In this document: positions 26,574-34,255 of the stretch, one piece after another
Layout of the letters: every line of letters begins with the position of its first letter
How positions within the stretch are numbered: the stretch's first letter is position 1
Assembly: GCF_000428485.1 (NCBI RefSeq)
Contig: NZ_AUAA01000025.1
Location: forward strand, 1-64,000
DNA length: 64,000 nt
DNA from: Epilithonimonas tenax DSM 16811
GTDB taxonomy: Bacteria > Bacteroidota > Bacteroidia > Flavobacteriales > Weeksellaceae
Direction of reading: 5' to 3'
Position numbers and translations under genes: made by a program
The notes under the pieces: model-generated
Database searches by the model: none
Seen by the model: only the letters and a program-made list of their open reading frames with translations
Told to the model about the DNA's origin: nothing

Positions 26574-27296
26574 TTATTTAGCTAAAGCCGTTTGTAATCT
26601 GTCGAAAATCTCCACATAAGCTTCTGTGATCTCGCCCAGATCTCTTCTGAATCTGTCTTTATCCAGCTTCTTCATTGTATCTTTGTCCCAGAGCCTGCAA
26701 GTGTCAGGAGAAATCTCATCTGCTAAAACGATCTTGCCGTCAGAAGTCTTCCCCAGTTCTATTTTGAAATCTACAAGGATGACATTGGCTTTATCAAATA
26801 GATCGATCAGAAGCTGGTTGATCTTATCTGTCAGCGCATACATCTCATTAAGCTCACCGTAAGTGGCTGCTCCTAAGAAAACGGCATGATGATCATTGAT
26901 TAATGGATCTCCCAGATCATCTCTTTTATAACAAAGATCAAAAATGGTGACTGGTGACTTCAGTCCTTCTTCTACGCCCAATCTTTGAGCCATACTTCCC
27001 GCCACATAGTTACGAACAACCATTTCCAAAGGAATAATGTCCACTTTTTTCACGAGTTGCTCTCTGTCATCCAGTTTTGCGATGAAGTGTGTTGGGATTC
27101 CCTTGTCTGCAAGATATCCAAAAATAAGTGTAGAAATGGCATTGTTCAGTTCGCCTTTTCTATCGAACTGTCCGCGTTTTTGTGCGTTGAAGGCTGTAGC
27201 ATCATCTTTGTAACGTACAACAACTTCATCAGGTTTGTCTGTAGCGAAAACCTGTTTAGCCTTACCTTCGTAAAGCATTTCTTTCTTTTGACTCAT
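26574..27296 (-). CDS. purC: Phosphoribosylaminoimidazole-succinocarboxamide synthase
   Basis: 240 residues from MSQKKEMLYEGKAKQVF; the frame is open to 27377 but homologues begin near here. LYEGKAKQVFAT is the SAICAR synthetase signature. IPLEMVVRNYVAGSMAQRLG and LVDFKIELGKT...LADEISPDTCRLW are the ATP and substrate loops. It joins aspartate to CAIR in purine synthesis. It forms an operon with purF. A TAAATTTG box lies at 27375-27382. Confidence 0.96.
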   Translation of the reverse strand: MSQKKEMLYEGKAKQVFATDKPDEVVVRYKDDATAFNAQKRGQFDRKGELNNAISTLIFGYLADKGIPTHFIAKLDDREQLVKKVDIIPLEMVVRNYVAGSMAQRLGVEEGLKSPVTIFDLCYKRDDLGDPLINDHHAVFLGAATYGELNEMYALTDKINQLLIDLFDKANVILVDFKIELGKTSDGKIVLADEISPDTCRLWDKDTMKKLDKDRFRRDLGEITEAYVEIFDRLQTALAK

Positions 27297-27374
27297 AATG
27301 ACTTTCATTTTTTTTAAATAGAATTCGCGAATCTTACGATTTCCATTTAAACTTTTTACTGTTAGATTTATGTA

Positions 27375-27382
27375 CAAATTTA
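27375..27382 (-). promoter_or_regulatory. -7 box TAAATTTG before purC-purF
   Basis: Minus-strand TAnnTTTG match, 78 nt before the chosen purC start, leaving a leader of ordinary length. It argues against the longer ORF beginning at 27377. Confidence 0.45.
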
Positions 27383-27460
27383 CGAAATTATTTGTTAAAT
27401 CTAAATGGATAAAAACGATGGCATTATTTCTAAATTAATTCCAAATAAAACGCTGAATCT

Positions 27461-27556
27461 GCAGCCCGACTTGAACGGAAATCCTTTTTTGTGTTGGCTG
27501 AGCCTGTCGAAGCTAACACAAAAAAGATTGGGAGTGGAAGGCGGATTGAGCTGCCC
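27461..27556 (+). repeat. Shell-and-stem intergenic element, copy 3
   Basis: Left shell GCAGCCCGACTTGAACGG then AAATCC; right shell GATTGGGAGTGGAAGGCGG then GCTGCCC. The stem is TTTTTTGTGTTGGCT with AGCTAACACAAAAAA, enclosing GAGCCTGTCGA. Otherwise the 27297-27622 interval shows no gene. Confidence 0.92.
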
Positions 27557-27622
27557 AAATCATGGAAAAATAAAAAACTCATTTCGTGAAAAAAGGAGTT
27601 CTGTACTTATTATTGTGATGTT

Positions 27623-29467
27623 CTATTTTTTAATAAACTTTATCGATTTGCCATCGATGTTCAGAAGATAGGTATTGGGTAATAACGACTGAACGTTTAT
27701 TGATCTTCGGTTTACAAATGGGTGGGTAAGATCTTTAATTAATTGACCCGAAACATCATATATTTTCACAGACTTAGCTTGACTGACATCTCCATTGATA
27801 TTGAGAATATCTGCAACCGGATTTGGATAAATATTAAAATAAGTTGTTTTATTTGCGATATCTCCAACTGCCAAGGTTCCTAAATTAAGGCAATAATCTG
27901 ATGCATAGCTGGTCCATTCTGCAAGGTCAAATGTTGCTGTAGGGTTTTTGACATTTGAGTTTCTGTACAGAGATCTGTTAGCGTTTGTATTGTCAACACC
28001 TTTAGTCCCGATCGCATCAATTGTGGTAGATTTGTAAGATAATTCAACATAATTACTGCCCGTAAACGTAAGCGCAGGTGCGGCAGTCACAAATTTTGCA
28101 TTAGAGACATTGAAACAAGTAAAATTCGCATTAGGGTTGATGACTACAAAGCTTTGATTATGTTCAATTTCCCCTTCTAATTCTGATGCTTCCGCAAAGA
28201 AATAATTGGAAATTTTTAATTGAATTCCTAATTTGTATTTGTCTAGATCAATAGAATGACCGGTTCTGTTGGCAATTTCCAAAGCTTTGTTATTTCCTGT
28301 TCCTTCAAGATATTTGATGATTTGTAAGTCCTTTGCAAAGACATCTGTTGTCAAAGTTGTCACGTTCAACGTATTGCTTTGTGGACTTTCGAAATTAGCA
28401 TTATCGTAAGCCTTTACAGTAAAGTTGTAAGAGGTTCCGGGAGTTAATTGATCAATAGAAACCGAATTGGTCTTAGATGTTGCGACCAAGATGTTGTCCT
28501 GATAAATTTTATAACCAATCACATCCGATTCTGAATTTGCAAGCCAAGTTAAGTTTACAAAATACGCCGAATTTCTGGCCAGCAACAATGAAGAAGCTGC
28601 AGACGGAGCCACATTATCTGACGTCTGATTCCAAATTGAACCAATCCATTCCGGATGATCTATAAAAGGATTTCTATTTTTCTGAAGACTGTACACGGCG
28701 TTATTACGATCCATCTCTCTTTGCGACACAGGATCCTGCTGATGCCAGCTGAGCAACATGGCCATATACCAATTCTCATAAGCCTTCTCCTCGGTTCCGT
28801 CCAGAGGATTTTGATCTTTCGTAGGATCCACATTGGTACTGAAATTGAAACTTCCCAACTTCCCTTCATACCGCACTGCAAAATACAAAAGGGTTCTAGC
28901 AACATCACCTTTGAACTCGTCTATAGGCTCGTAAACCCTCCCTGTATAACTGGCATTAGGTGTTCCGTTAGAAGCCTGCCTGGAGCCGTTTGTAAAATTA
29001 TAATACACTGTAGAACCTGCTTTTCCGTACGGATAATTGCTCCGTAACTGGTTGATCCTAGCATCCGTAGGAACTACAAAAAAAAGATCAGAATACATAG
29101 GATATGCACTATTGAAAGAGCTTTGAGGCATCATATGTTCCCGATTCCACCCCAGACCTTCTGAATTAGCACTTCCAATGATATTGGAACTTGTGTAACT
29201 GTATGCATCGGGACCAGTTGGGATCTCTGAGTAGATATCCAAAATAGTCCCATCCTTTTCATAATATGTATCCAAATCTGTCTGGTTGACCGTCGTTTTC
29301 AGATCATCATAATGGTACGTATAAACTTTGGTCGAAATGATATCGTGAAGCTTGGTTTTCAAAGCATAACCGGTCAAACTTTCTGTCCCGGAATAGTAGT
29401 CTGCAGGTGCTTGTGCACTTAACAAAAAAGGGAAAATAGATAATGTAAAGACGTATTTTTTCAACAT
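27623..29467 (-). CDS. Secreted endonuclease I with FN3, lamin-tail and T9SS sorting domains
   Basis: 614 residues from MLKKYVFTLSIFPFLLSAQ, a signal peptide. The endonuclease I domain (about 20-270) carries LGWNREHMMPQSSF, whose His is the general base, and DLFFVVPTDARINQLRSNYPYG. A fibronectin type III domain follows (about 275-365, APSAASSLLLARN to TLTTDVF). Next is a lamin-tail-like domain (DLQIIKYLEGTGNNKALEIANRTG, about 375-510). The type A T9SS tail is NIYPNPVADILNING. It is predicted to be an extracellular nuclease. An upstream extension to 29503 is unlikely. Confidence 0.93.
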   Translation of the reverse strand: MLKKYVFTLSIFPFLLSAQAPADYYSGTESLTGYALKTKLHDIISTKVYTYHYDDLKTTVNQTDLDTYYEKDGTILDIYSEIPTGPDAYSYTSSNIIGSANSEGLGWNREHMMPQSSFNSAYPMYSDLFFVVPTDARINQLRSNYPYGKAGSTVYYNFTNGSRQASNGTPNASYTGRVYEPIDEFKGDVARTLLYFAVRYEGKLGSFNFSTNVDPTKDQNPLDGTEEKAYENWYMAMLLSWHQQDPVSQREMDRNNAVYSLQKNRNPFIDHPEWIGSIWNQTSDNVAPSAASSLLLARNSAYFVNLTWLANSESDVIGYKIYQDNILVATSKTNSVSIDQLTPGTSYNFTVKAYDNANFESPQSNTLNVTTLTTDVFAKDLQIIKYLEGTGNNKALEIANRTGHSIDLDKYKLGIQLKISNYFFAEASELEGEIEHNQSFVVINPNANFTCFNVSNAKFVTAAPALTFTGSNYVELSYKSTTIDAIGTKGVDNTNANRSLYRNSNVKNPTATFDLAEWTSYASDYCLNLGTLAVGDIANKTTYFNIYPNPVADILNINGDVSQAKSVKIYDVSGQLIKDLTHPFVNRRSINVQSLLPNTYLLNIDGKSIKFIKK

Positions 29468-29571
29468 ACAACAGTTTTTGGTAGCGGGTGATAAAAATAT
29501 CATTTTTTTATAAGAATTCTTTTATTTTTTTGGATTTGAATATTAATATTGATTTACACTCAAAATACAAA

Positions 29572-29601
29572 TAAAAAAAATCCCCTGTTTAAAAGGGGAT
29601 T
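29572..29601 (-). terminator. Terminator after the DUF349 gene
   Basis: Stem AATCCCC / GGGGATT; on the minus strand followed by eight T. Confidence 0.85.
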
Positions 29602-29627
29602 GATATGATTAAAACAAAAAATTAAGA

Positions 29628-31520
29628 TTATTCTCCAGCAATAATATTGTGAAGACTAAGCTTCAAACTTTCCAATTGTTCTTTTTTACTGTCCAATTTA
29701 TCATAAGTATCTTTCAATAATGGATTGTCGCGTTTTGCAGTTCCAAAGAATGATAAGTTATTTTCCAGCTGAACGATCTCTGATTCCAGATCCGCCACTT
29801 GATTCTTGATCTTTCTCGCTTTATCCGTCAACTGACTTTCAGAAAGGTTTTCCTCTTTCAAGTCAAACTCATTGATTTTATTGAGTTTCAGTTTCTCTCT
29901 CAGCGTTTTATTAAACTCTGTATTGATGGACAATTTATCTTTCGGTACTTTACCAACAGCGTTCCAGGCATTTTTGATATTTTCAATTTTTTCAACAGAA
30001 CCTTCTTCGTCTGTCAAAACTTTTAAGTCCTCCAGAAGTGCTTTTTTGCTTTTATAATTTTCTTTCCAGTTATCGCCTGTTGCGTTATTTTTCTCTCTGT
30101 AATTTTTGAAGAACGTATTACAAGCATCACGGAAATCGTCCCAAACCTTATTCGCCTGACTTCTAGGAACGTGACCGATTGTTTTCCAATCTTCCTGAAG
30201 TTTTTTGAAAAGTGGAACTACAACGTCCCAATCTTCAGAATTCATATTGTCCTGAGCTGTTTTTATTAAGTTTTGCTTAGCTTCAAGGTTATGAATTTGT
30301 GAACCTTTCAGATTTTTGTAGAAATCATTTTTCCCGGTATTGAATTCTCTCAAAACCACCTTGAAATCTGTCCAGTTCTGATTCGAAACTTTCTTAGGGA
30401 CAGGTCCCAATTTGAGGAACTCAGCACGCAGATCTTCTACCCTTTTTATCGCTTGTTGCCAATAAGTATGGTTGATAGATTCTGGCTTTGCAAGCGTTTT
30501 CAGCGCTTGGATAATTTTGGTTTTCTTCTCCAAGTTTTCCAGTTGCTCAGTTTCTATCACTGCAATCAATTCGGATTTTCTTTCGTGGATTTTATTGGAA
30601 ACTTCTTTGAACTCTTCCCAGGTTTTCTCACGAAACTCCTCTGCAACCGGTTCTGCTTCTTCTTTCCAAAGTTTGTGCAGATATTGTAATTCATTCAATG
30701 CTTTTTGAACTACTTTTTCGTCAAGCAATTCTTTGGCTCTTGAAATGATATGTTGTCTTTTTTCCAGATTATGAGCAAATTCCTGCTCAAGGAATTCTTT
30801 GTTCAGATCCAACATCTCATTGAACATCTTCAGATGGTGGAAATAATTGTTATTCAGATTTTTGAATTCGGATTTCGCAACCTGACCGGCATTGCCCCAG
30901 GCTTCTTTGATCTCTCTGATTGATTTGAAAAGATTAATACCTGGCTCAGAATTGGAATACAGGTTCTTAAGCCTTTCTATGATTGCTAATCTCTCATCCA
31001 GATTTTTCTGATGATCTGCTTCCTGAGACTTGTGAAATCTATCCTGTTTTTCTCTAAAAATATGGATCAGCGCAGATAATTTTGAAGCTTGTGGATGATG
31101 ATATTCAAAATGCTCTTCCGCATTCCCTTGTTCCAAAAATTCGTGCTTCTTATCCTCAACCTCGTCCGCTACCTTATGATTTGCTTGATCTCGAAGCGCA
31201 CTGAATTTTTTTGCTAACGAATGAGCATCATCTTTGTTGACGATAGTTTCCATTTGGTCCAAAGTTTCTTTTAAAGAAAGATCAGCATAGTTTTCTTCTG
31301 CAATGTCGATGTCCTGGTGTTCAGTTTCAGTCTCAGTCTCAGTTGCAAGATTTTCTTCTGCAGTCACACGTTCTGCTGATTCTGTTTCAGCAACCTCAGA
31401 CTTTGGATTTTCAATTTCCGAAACTTCTTCCTTAGCTACCACTTCTACTGGTTGATTTTCAGCAGAATGGATCTCAGAATTTGATTTTTCGATTTCAGGA
31501 TTTTCGTTTTCAATACTCAT
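29628..31520 (-). CDS. DUF349 repeat protein
   Basis: 630 residues. The first 110 are acidic and low-complexity (many Glu, Val, Ser, Thr). The rest consists of repeated helical DUF349 units, each with a W-K-x-G-x-V/P-K/R motif: IKEAWGNAGQVAKSEF, LHKLWKEEAEPVAEEF, RAEFLKLGPVPKKVS, EDWKTIGHVPRSQAN and KNAWNAVGKVPKDKL. The C-terminus is a coiled coil (IKNQVADLESEIVQLEN). No signal peptide, so cytoplasmic. The molecular function is unknown. It is monocistronic and divergent from queA. Confidence 0.9.
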   Translation of the reverse strand: MSIENENPEIEKSNSEIHSAENQPVEVVAKEEVSEIENPKSEVAETESAERVTAEENLATETETETEHQDIDIAEENYADLSLKETLDQMETIVNKDDAHSLAKKFSALRDQANHKVADEVEDKKHEFLEQGNAEEHFEYHHPQASKLSALIHIFREKQDRFHKSQEADHQKNLDERLAIIERLKNLYSNSEPGINLFKSIREIKEAWGNAGQVAKSEFKNLNNNYFHHLKMFNEMLDLNKEFLEQEFAHNLEKRQHIISRAKELLDEKVVQKALNELQYLHKLWKEEAEPVAEEFREKTWEEFKEVSNKIHERKSELIAVIETEQLENLEKKTKIIQALKTLAKPESINHTYWQQAIKRVEDLRAEFLKLGPVPKKVSNQNWTDFKVVLREFNTGKNDFYKNLKGSQIHNLEAKQNLIKTAQDNMNSEDWDVVVPLFKKLQEDWKTIGHVPRSQANKVWDDFRDACNTFFKNYREKNNATGDNWKENYKSKKALLEDLKVLTDEEGSVEKIENIKNAWNAVGKVPKDKLSINTEFNKTLREKLKLNKINEFDLKEENLSESQLTDKARKIKNQVADLESEIVQLENNLSFFGTAKRDNPLLKDTYDKLDSKKEQLESLKLSLHNIIAGE

Positions 31521-31672
31521 AACAAAGCAAATTAATTGGCGATAGCAACTTTTAAATGCACTAAATTAAATGTTTTTTGTAGAAAACACCAAATAACATT
31601 ACTAATTTTCCAAAAAAAATCTCAAATAAATCCAAATGTCATCAATTCAATTTTTCAAAAATCCAGAATCAC

Positions 31673-31703
31673 TTGACAAAGGCTTTCTAATGTTGTATCT
31701 TTG
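31673..31703 (+). promoter_or_regulatory. Promoter TTG(ACA)-N20-TATCTTTG for queA
   Basis: TTGACA from 31673 and TATCTTTG at 31696-31703 form the best full promoter in the window. A leader of about 55 nt follows with the small hairpin GCAGG / CCTGC. Confidence 0.7.
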
Positions 31704-31763
31704 CAATCCTAAAAATTAACCGCAGGCTTTTTCCTGCCTAACACAATAAAATCCGTAAATTTT

Positions 31764-32813
31764 ATGAAAACATCAGATTTTAATTTCGATTTACCAGCTG
31801 AATTGCTGGCTGAGCACCCATCAGAAAACCGCGACGAAGCGAGATTGATGGTACTTGACAGAAAAACTGAAACCATCACCCACCGCTTATTCAAAGATGT
31901 GATCGATTATTTTGATGAGAAAGATCTTTTCATCTTCAACAATACCAAAGTTTTCCCTGCAAGATTATTTGGAAACAAAGAAAAAACAGGTGCCAAGATC
32001 GAGGTTTTCTTACTGAGAGAATTGGATCGTGAAACACGTGTTTGGGATGTATTGGTTGATCCGGCAAGAAAAATCAGAATCGGTAACAAATTATTCTTTA
32101 CCGAGGATGAATCTCTAGTGGCTGAAGTGATTGACAATACGACTTCAAGAGGAAGAACTTTAAGATTCCTATTCGACGGTTCTTACGAAGAATTCCGTAC
32201 AAAACTGACAGAACTGGGTGAAACACCTCTTCCAAAATATATCAAAAGAGAAGTGGAGCCAGAAGATGCTGAAAGATACCAGACGATCTACGCCAAAGTA
32301 GAAGGTGCTGTTGCGGCTCCTACTGCTGGTCTGCATTTCTCAAAACATCTGATGAAAAGATTGGAGATCAAAGGCATTGATTTTGCTGAGATCACGCTGC
32401 ACGTTGGTTTGGGCACTTTTAACCCAATCGAAGTGGAAGATCTATCTAAACACAAAATGGAATCTGAGGAAGCCATCATCGATGAGAAAAACGCAGAGAT
32501 CATCAACAGAGCTGTTGAAGAAGGACGCAGAGTATGTGCCGTTGGTACAACGACAATGAGAGCTTTGGAAACGTCTGTTTCTTCTAACAAAAAGATCTCC
32601 GCTTACAGAGGATGGACGAATAAATTTATCTATCCGCCTCACGATTTTGGAGTTGCAAACGCCATGATCACCAATTTCCACACACCGAAATCTACCTTAA
32701 TTATGATGATCGCAGCCTTTGCGAACAAAGATTTTGTGATGAGAGCTTACGAAGAAGCAATCAAAGAAGGTTACAAATTCTACTCTTACGGAGACGCGAT
32801 GTTGATCCTTTAA
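31764..32813 (+). CDS. queA: S-adenosylmethionine:tRNA ribosyltransferase-isomerase
   Basis: 349 residues, the normal QueA length. The N-terminus [20 protein letters not shown] is the family signature. [17 protein letters not shown] and [14 protein letters not shown] are the core. [12 protein letters not shown] and [25 protein letters not shown] are the SAM-binding C-terminal motifs. It adds the cyclopentene ring to preQ1 in tRNA on the way to queuosine. It is monocistronic, with a strong promoter and a terminator. Confidence 0.98.
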   Translation: MKTSDFNFDLPAELLAEHPSENRDEARLMVLDRKTETITHRLFKDVIDYFDEKDLFIFNNTKVFPARLFGNKEKTGAKIEVFLLRELDRETRVWDVLVDPARKIRIGNKLFFTEDESLVAEVIDNTTSRGRTLRFLFDGSYEEFRTKLTELGETPLPKYIKREVEPEDAERYQTIYAKVEGAVAAPTAGLHFSKHLMKRLEIKGIDFAEITLHVGLGTFNPIEVEDLSKHKMESEEAIIDEKNAEIINRAVEEGRRVCAVGTTTMRALETSVSSNKKISAYRGWTNKFIYPPHDFGVANAMITNFHTPKSTLIMMIAAFANKDFVMRAYEEAIKEGYKFYSYGDAMLIL

Positions 32814-32833
32814 GAATCTTAATTTCTAAATAT

Positions 32834-32866
32834 AAATGCGCAGCTTTTTTGACTGCGCATTTTTTA
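32834..32866 (+). terminator. Terminator after queA
   Basis: Stem AAATGCGCAG / CTGCGCATTT followed by a T-run. Confidence 0.92.
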
Positions 32867-32965
32867 CTTCTACACCACAAAAGCGATTTTAATCACACTT
32901 AAAAAAATTATCTTAACGTTAAAAAAAGTAAACTCTAAGACAAAACGCATTGAAATCAGATGATT

Positions 32966-32994
32966 TTGCGAAAAAATACCTTTTTTTATATTTG
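32966..32994 (+). promoter_or_regulatory. Promoter TTG-N18-TATATTTG
   Basis: TTG at 32966-32968 and TATATTTG at 32987-32994 lie about 210 nt before the next gene. A further TATCTTTG box is at 33056-33063. Either drives a long leader for the 33205 gene or a small RNA ending at the hairpin near 33140. Confidence 0.5.
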
Positions 32995-33116
32995 CACCAA
33001 ACAAGCTTCTATTAATCTCATTAAAATCGATTATACTTCTTAAAATAAATCTCAATATCTTTGTTTTTACTGAATATATTTTCAATAAATAAAACAAAAT
33101 CTTAGTTTTCTTTTGC

Positions 33117-33141
33117 AGCTTATAATAAGCTGTTTTTGATC
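33117..33141 (+). terminator. Hairpin with T-run inside the leader
   Basis: CAGCTTA / TAAGCTG around a three-base loop, followed by TTTTTG. It is a weak terminator or attenuator between the 32987 promoter box and the gene at 33205. The remaining part of this 390-bp gap shows no ORF. Confidence 0.45.
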
Positions 33142-33204
33142 TGCATGATTTGCTCTTTGTAATTTTTGTAATTCATTTTGCTTAATTTTTATTAATTTCA
33201 ACCC

Positions 33205-34065
33205 ATGAAAGTATTTTCCTTATTAGCAATGCTATGCATCACGTTTTCCTGCTCACAGACTCAGGAGAATTTTTCTACAATTGCTCCGCTTCCAGCAAAA
33301 CTGAAAGAAGCATCGGCTGCGGAAATCTCGAAAGCATCACCACTGATCTGGACCATCGAGGACCATCACAACCATCATATTCTTTTTGGCTTCAATGAAA
33401 CAGGAGAATTGATGAAGGAAATCACCATCACCAATGTTGAAAATAATGATTGGGAAGATCTCACTTCTGATGATGAAGGCAACATCTACATTGGTGATTT
33501 TGGAAATAATGATAACGACCGTCAAAACCTTGGGATCTATAAAATAAACGCCGCAGATCTGGATAAAAACGAGGCGCAAGCACAGTTTATCGTTCAGTTT
33601 TATTATCCGGAACAAACAGAATTTCCGCCGAAGAAAAAAGACCGGATCTTTGATGTGGAATCATTTTTTATCTTTAAAAATAAATTCTATCTTTTTACGA
33701 AGAACCGCAGTTCAAAATTTGATGGAACGACGGTTCTTTACGAGGTTGAAAACAACCCACTTCAGAAATTACCCGCAAAGAAAATCGGCAGTTTTGTGAC
33801 TTGCGACCAGTTCAACCACTGTGCTGTGACGAGTGCTGACATTAGTCCCAATAAAGATAAAATCGCGATTCTCAGTTCTGATAAAGTCTGGATCTTCACG
33901 AATTGGAAGGGCGATAATTTCTTATCAGGAAACGTAGAAAAAATCGAACTGAATCACCACACCCAGAAAGAAGGCCTTTGTTTCAAAGATGAAAACACGA
34001 TCCTAATGACCGATGAAGGCGATAAGAAAATAACTGGTAATCTTTATGAATTGAGATTGAAGTAA
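33205..34065 (+). CDS. Lipoprotein with propeller-like repeats, unknown function
   Basis: 286 residues. The signal sequence ends in a lipobox, MLCITFSC with Cys16, so it is a predicted lipoprotein. The body has motifs typical of short beta-propeller strands: NDWEDLTSDDEGNIYIGDFGNN, FDVESFFIFKNKFYLFTKNRS, ISPNKDKIAILSSDKVWIFTNW, and KEGLCFKDENTILMTDEGD. It is clearly related to the protein at 44034: the same WE-x-T-nD---YIGdFGNN, YYPEQ-dF-PK and F-D-E---fl----yLFTK blocks occur in the same order. No enzyme motif is visible. It is presumably exposed in the periplasm or on the outer membrane. Confidence 0.8.
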   Translation: MKVFSLLAMLCITFSCSQTQENFSTIAPLPAKLKEASAAEISKASPLIWTIEDHHNHHILFGFNETGELMKEITITNVENNDWEDLTSDDEGNIYIGDFGNNDNDRQNLGIYKINAADLDKNEAQAQFIVQFYYPEQTEFPPKKKDRIFDVESFFIFKNKFYLFTKNRSSKFDGTTVLYEVENNPLQKLPAKKIGSFVTCDQFNHCAVTSADISPNKDKIAILSSDKVWIFTNWKGDNFLSGNVEKIELNHHTQKEGLCFKDENTILMTDEGDKKITGNLYELRLK

Positions 34066-34129
34066 CATGGAAAAAAGATCAATTTCATCCTCATTCATTT
34101 TATAATAAAGGTTCAAACTTTGCGCAGCT

Positions 34130-34247
34130 GCAGCCCGACTTGAGTGGAGCTCTTTTTGTCATTGCGATGGTAGAATGGCTCTCTCATGATGGCTTCAAGA
34201 GGTCCGCAATGACAAAAAAGCGGGAACGGAAGGCGGAATAGCTGCCC
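34130..34247 (+). repeat. Shell-and-stem intergenic element, copy 4
   Basis: Left shell GCAGCCCGACTTGAGTGG then AGCTC; right shell AGCGGGAACGGAAGGCGG then GCTGCCC. The stem is TTTTTGTCATTGCG with CGCAATGACAAAAA and the loop about 40 nt. It sits between two convergent genes. Confidence 0.93.
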
Positions 34248-34255
34248 TAATGATT

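Noticed and set aside
27405-27671. 88-codon ORF containing QPDLNGNPF and LSLSKLTQKR
   Set aside because: It is a translation of element copy 3. Similar frames over copies 1 (2170-2403) and 2 (24756-25095) are also repeat DNA, not genes.
28655-29047. 130-codon plus-strand ORF
   Set aside because: It lies opposite the endonuclease I gene, whose catalytic motif is on the other strand.
31704-31763. PreQ1 riboswitch in the queA leader
   Set aside because: A small GCAGG/CCTGC hairpin is present, but the loop and A-rich tail do not match the preQ1-I or preQ1-II consensus I know.
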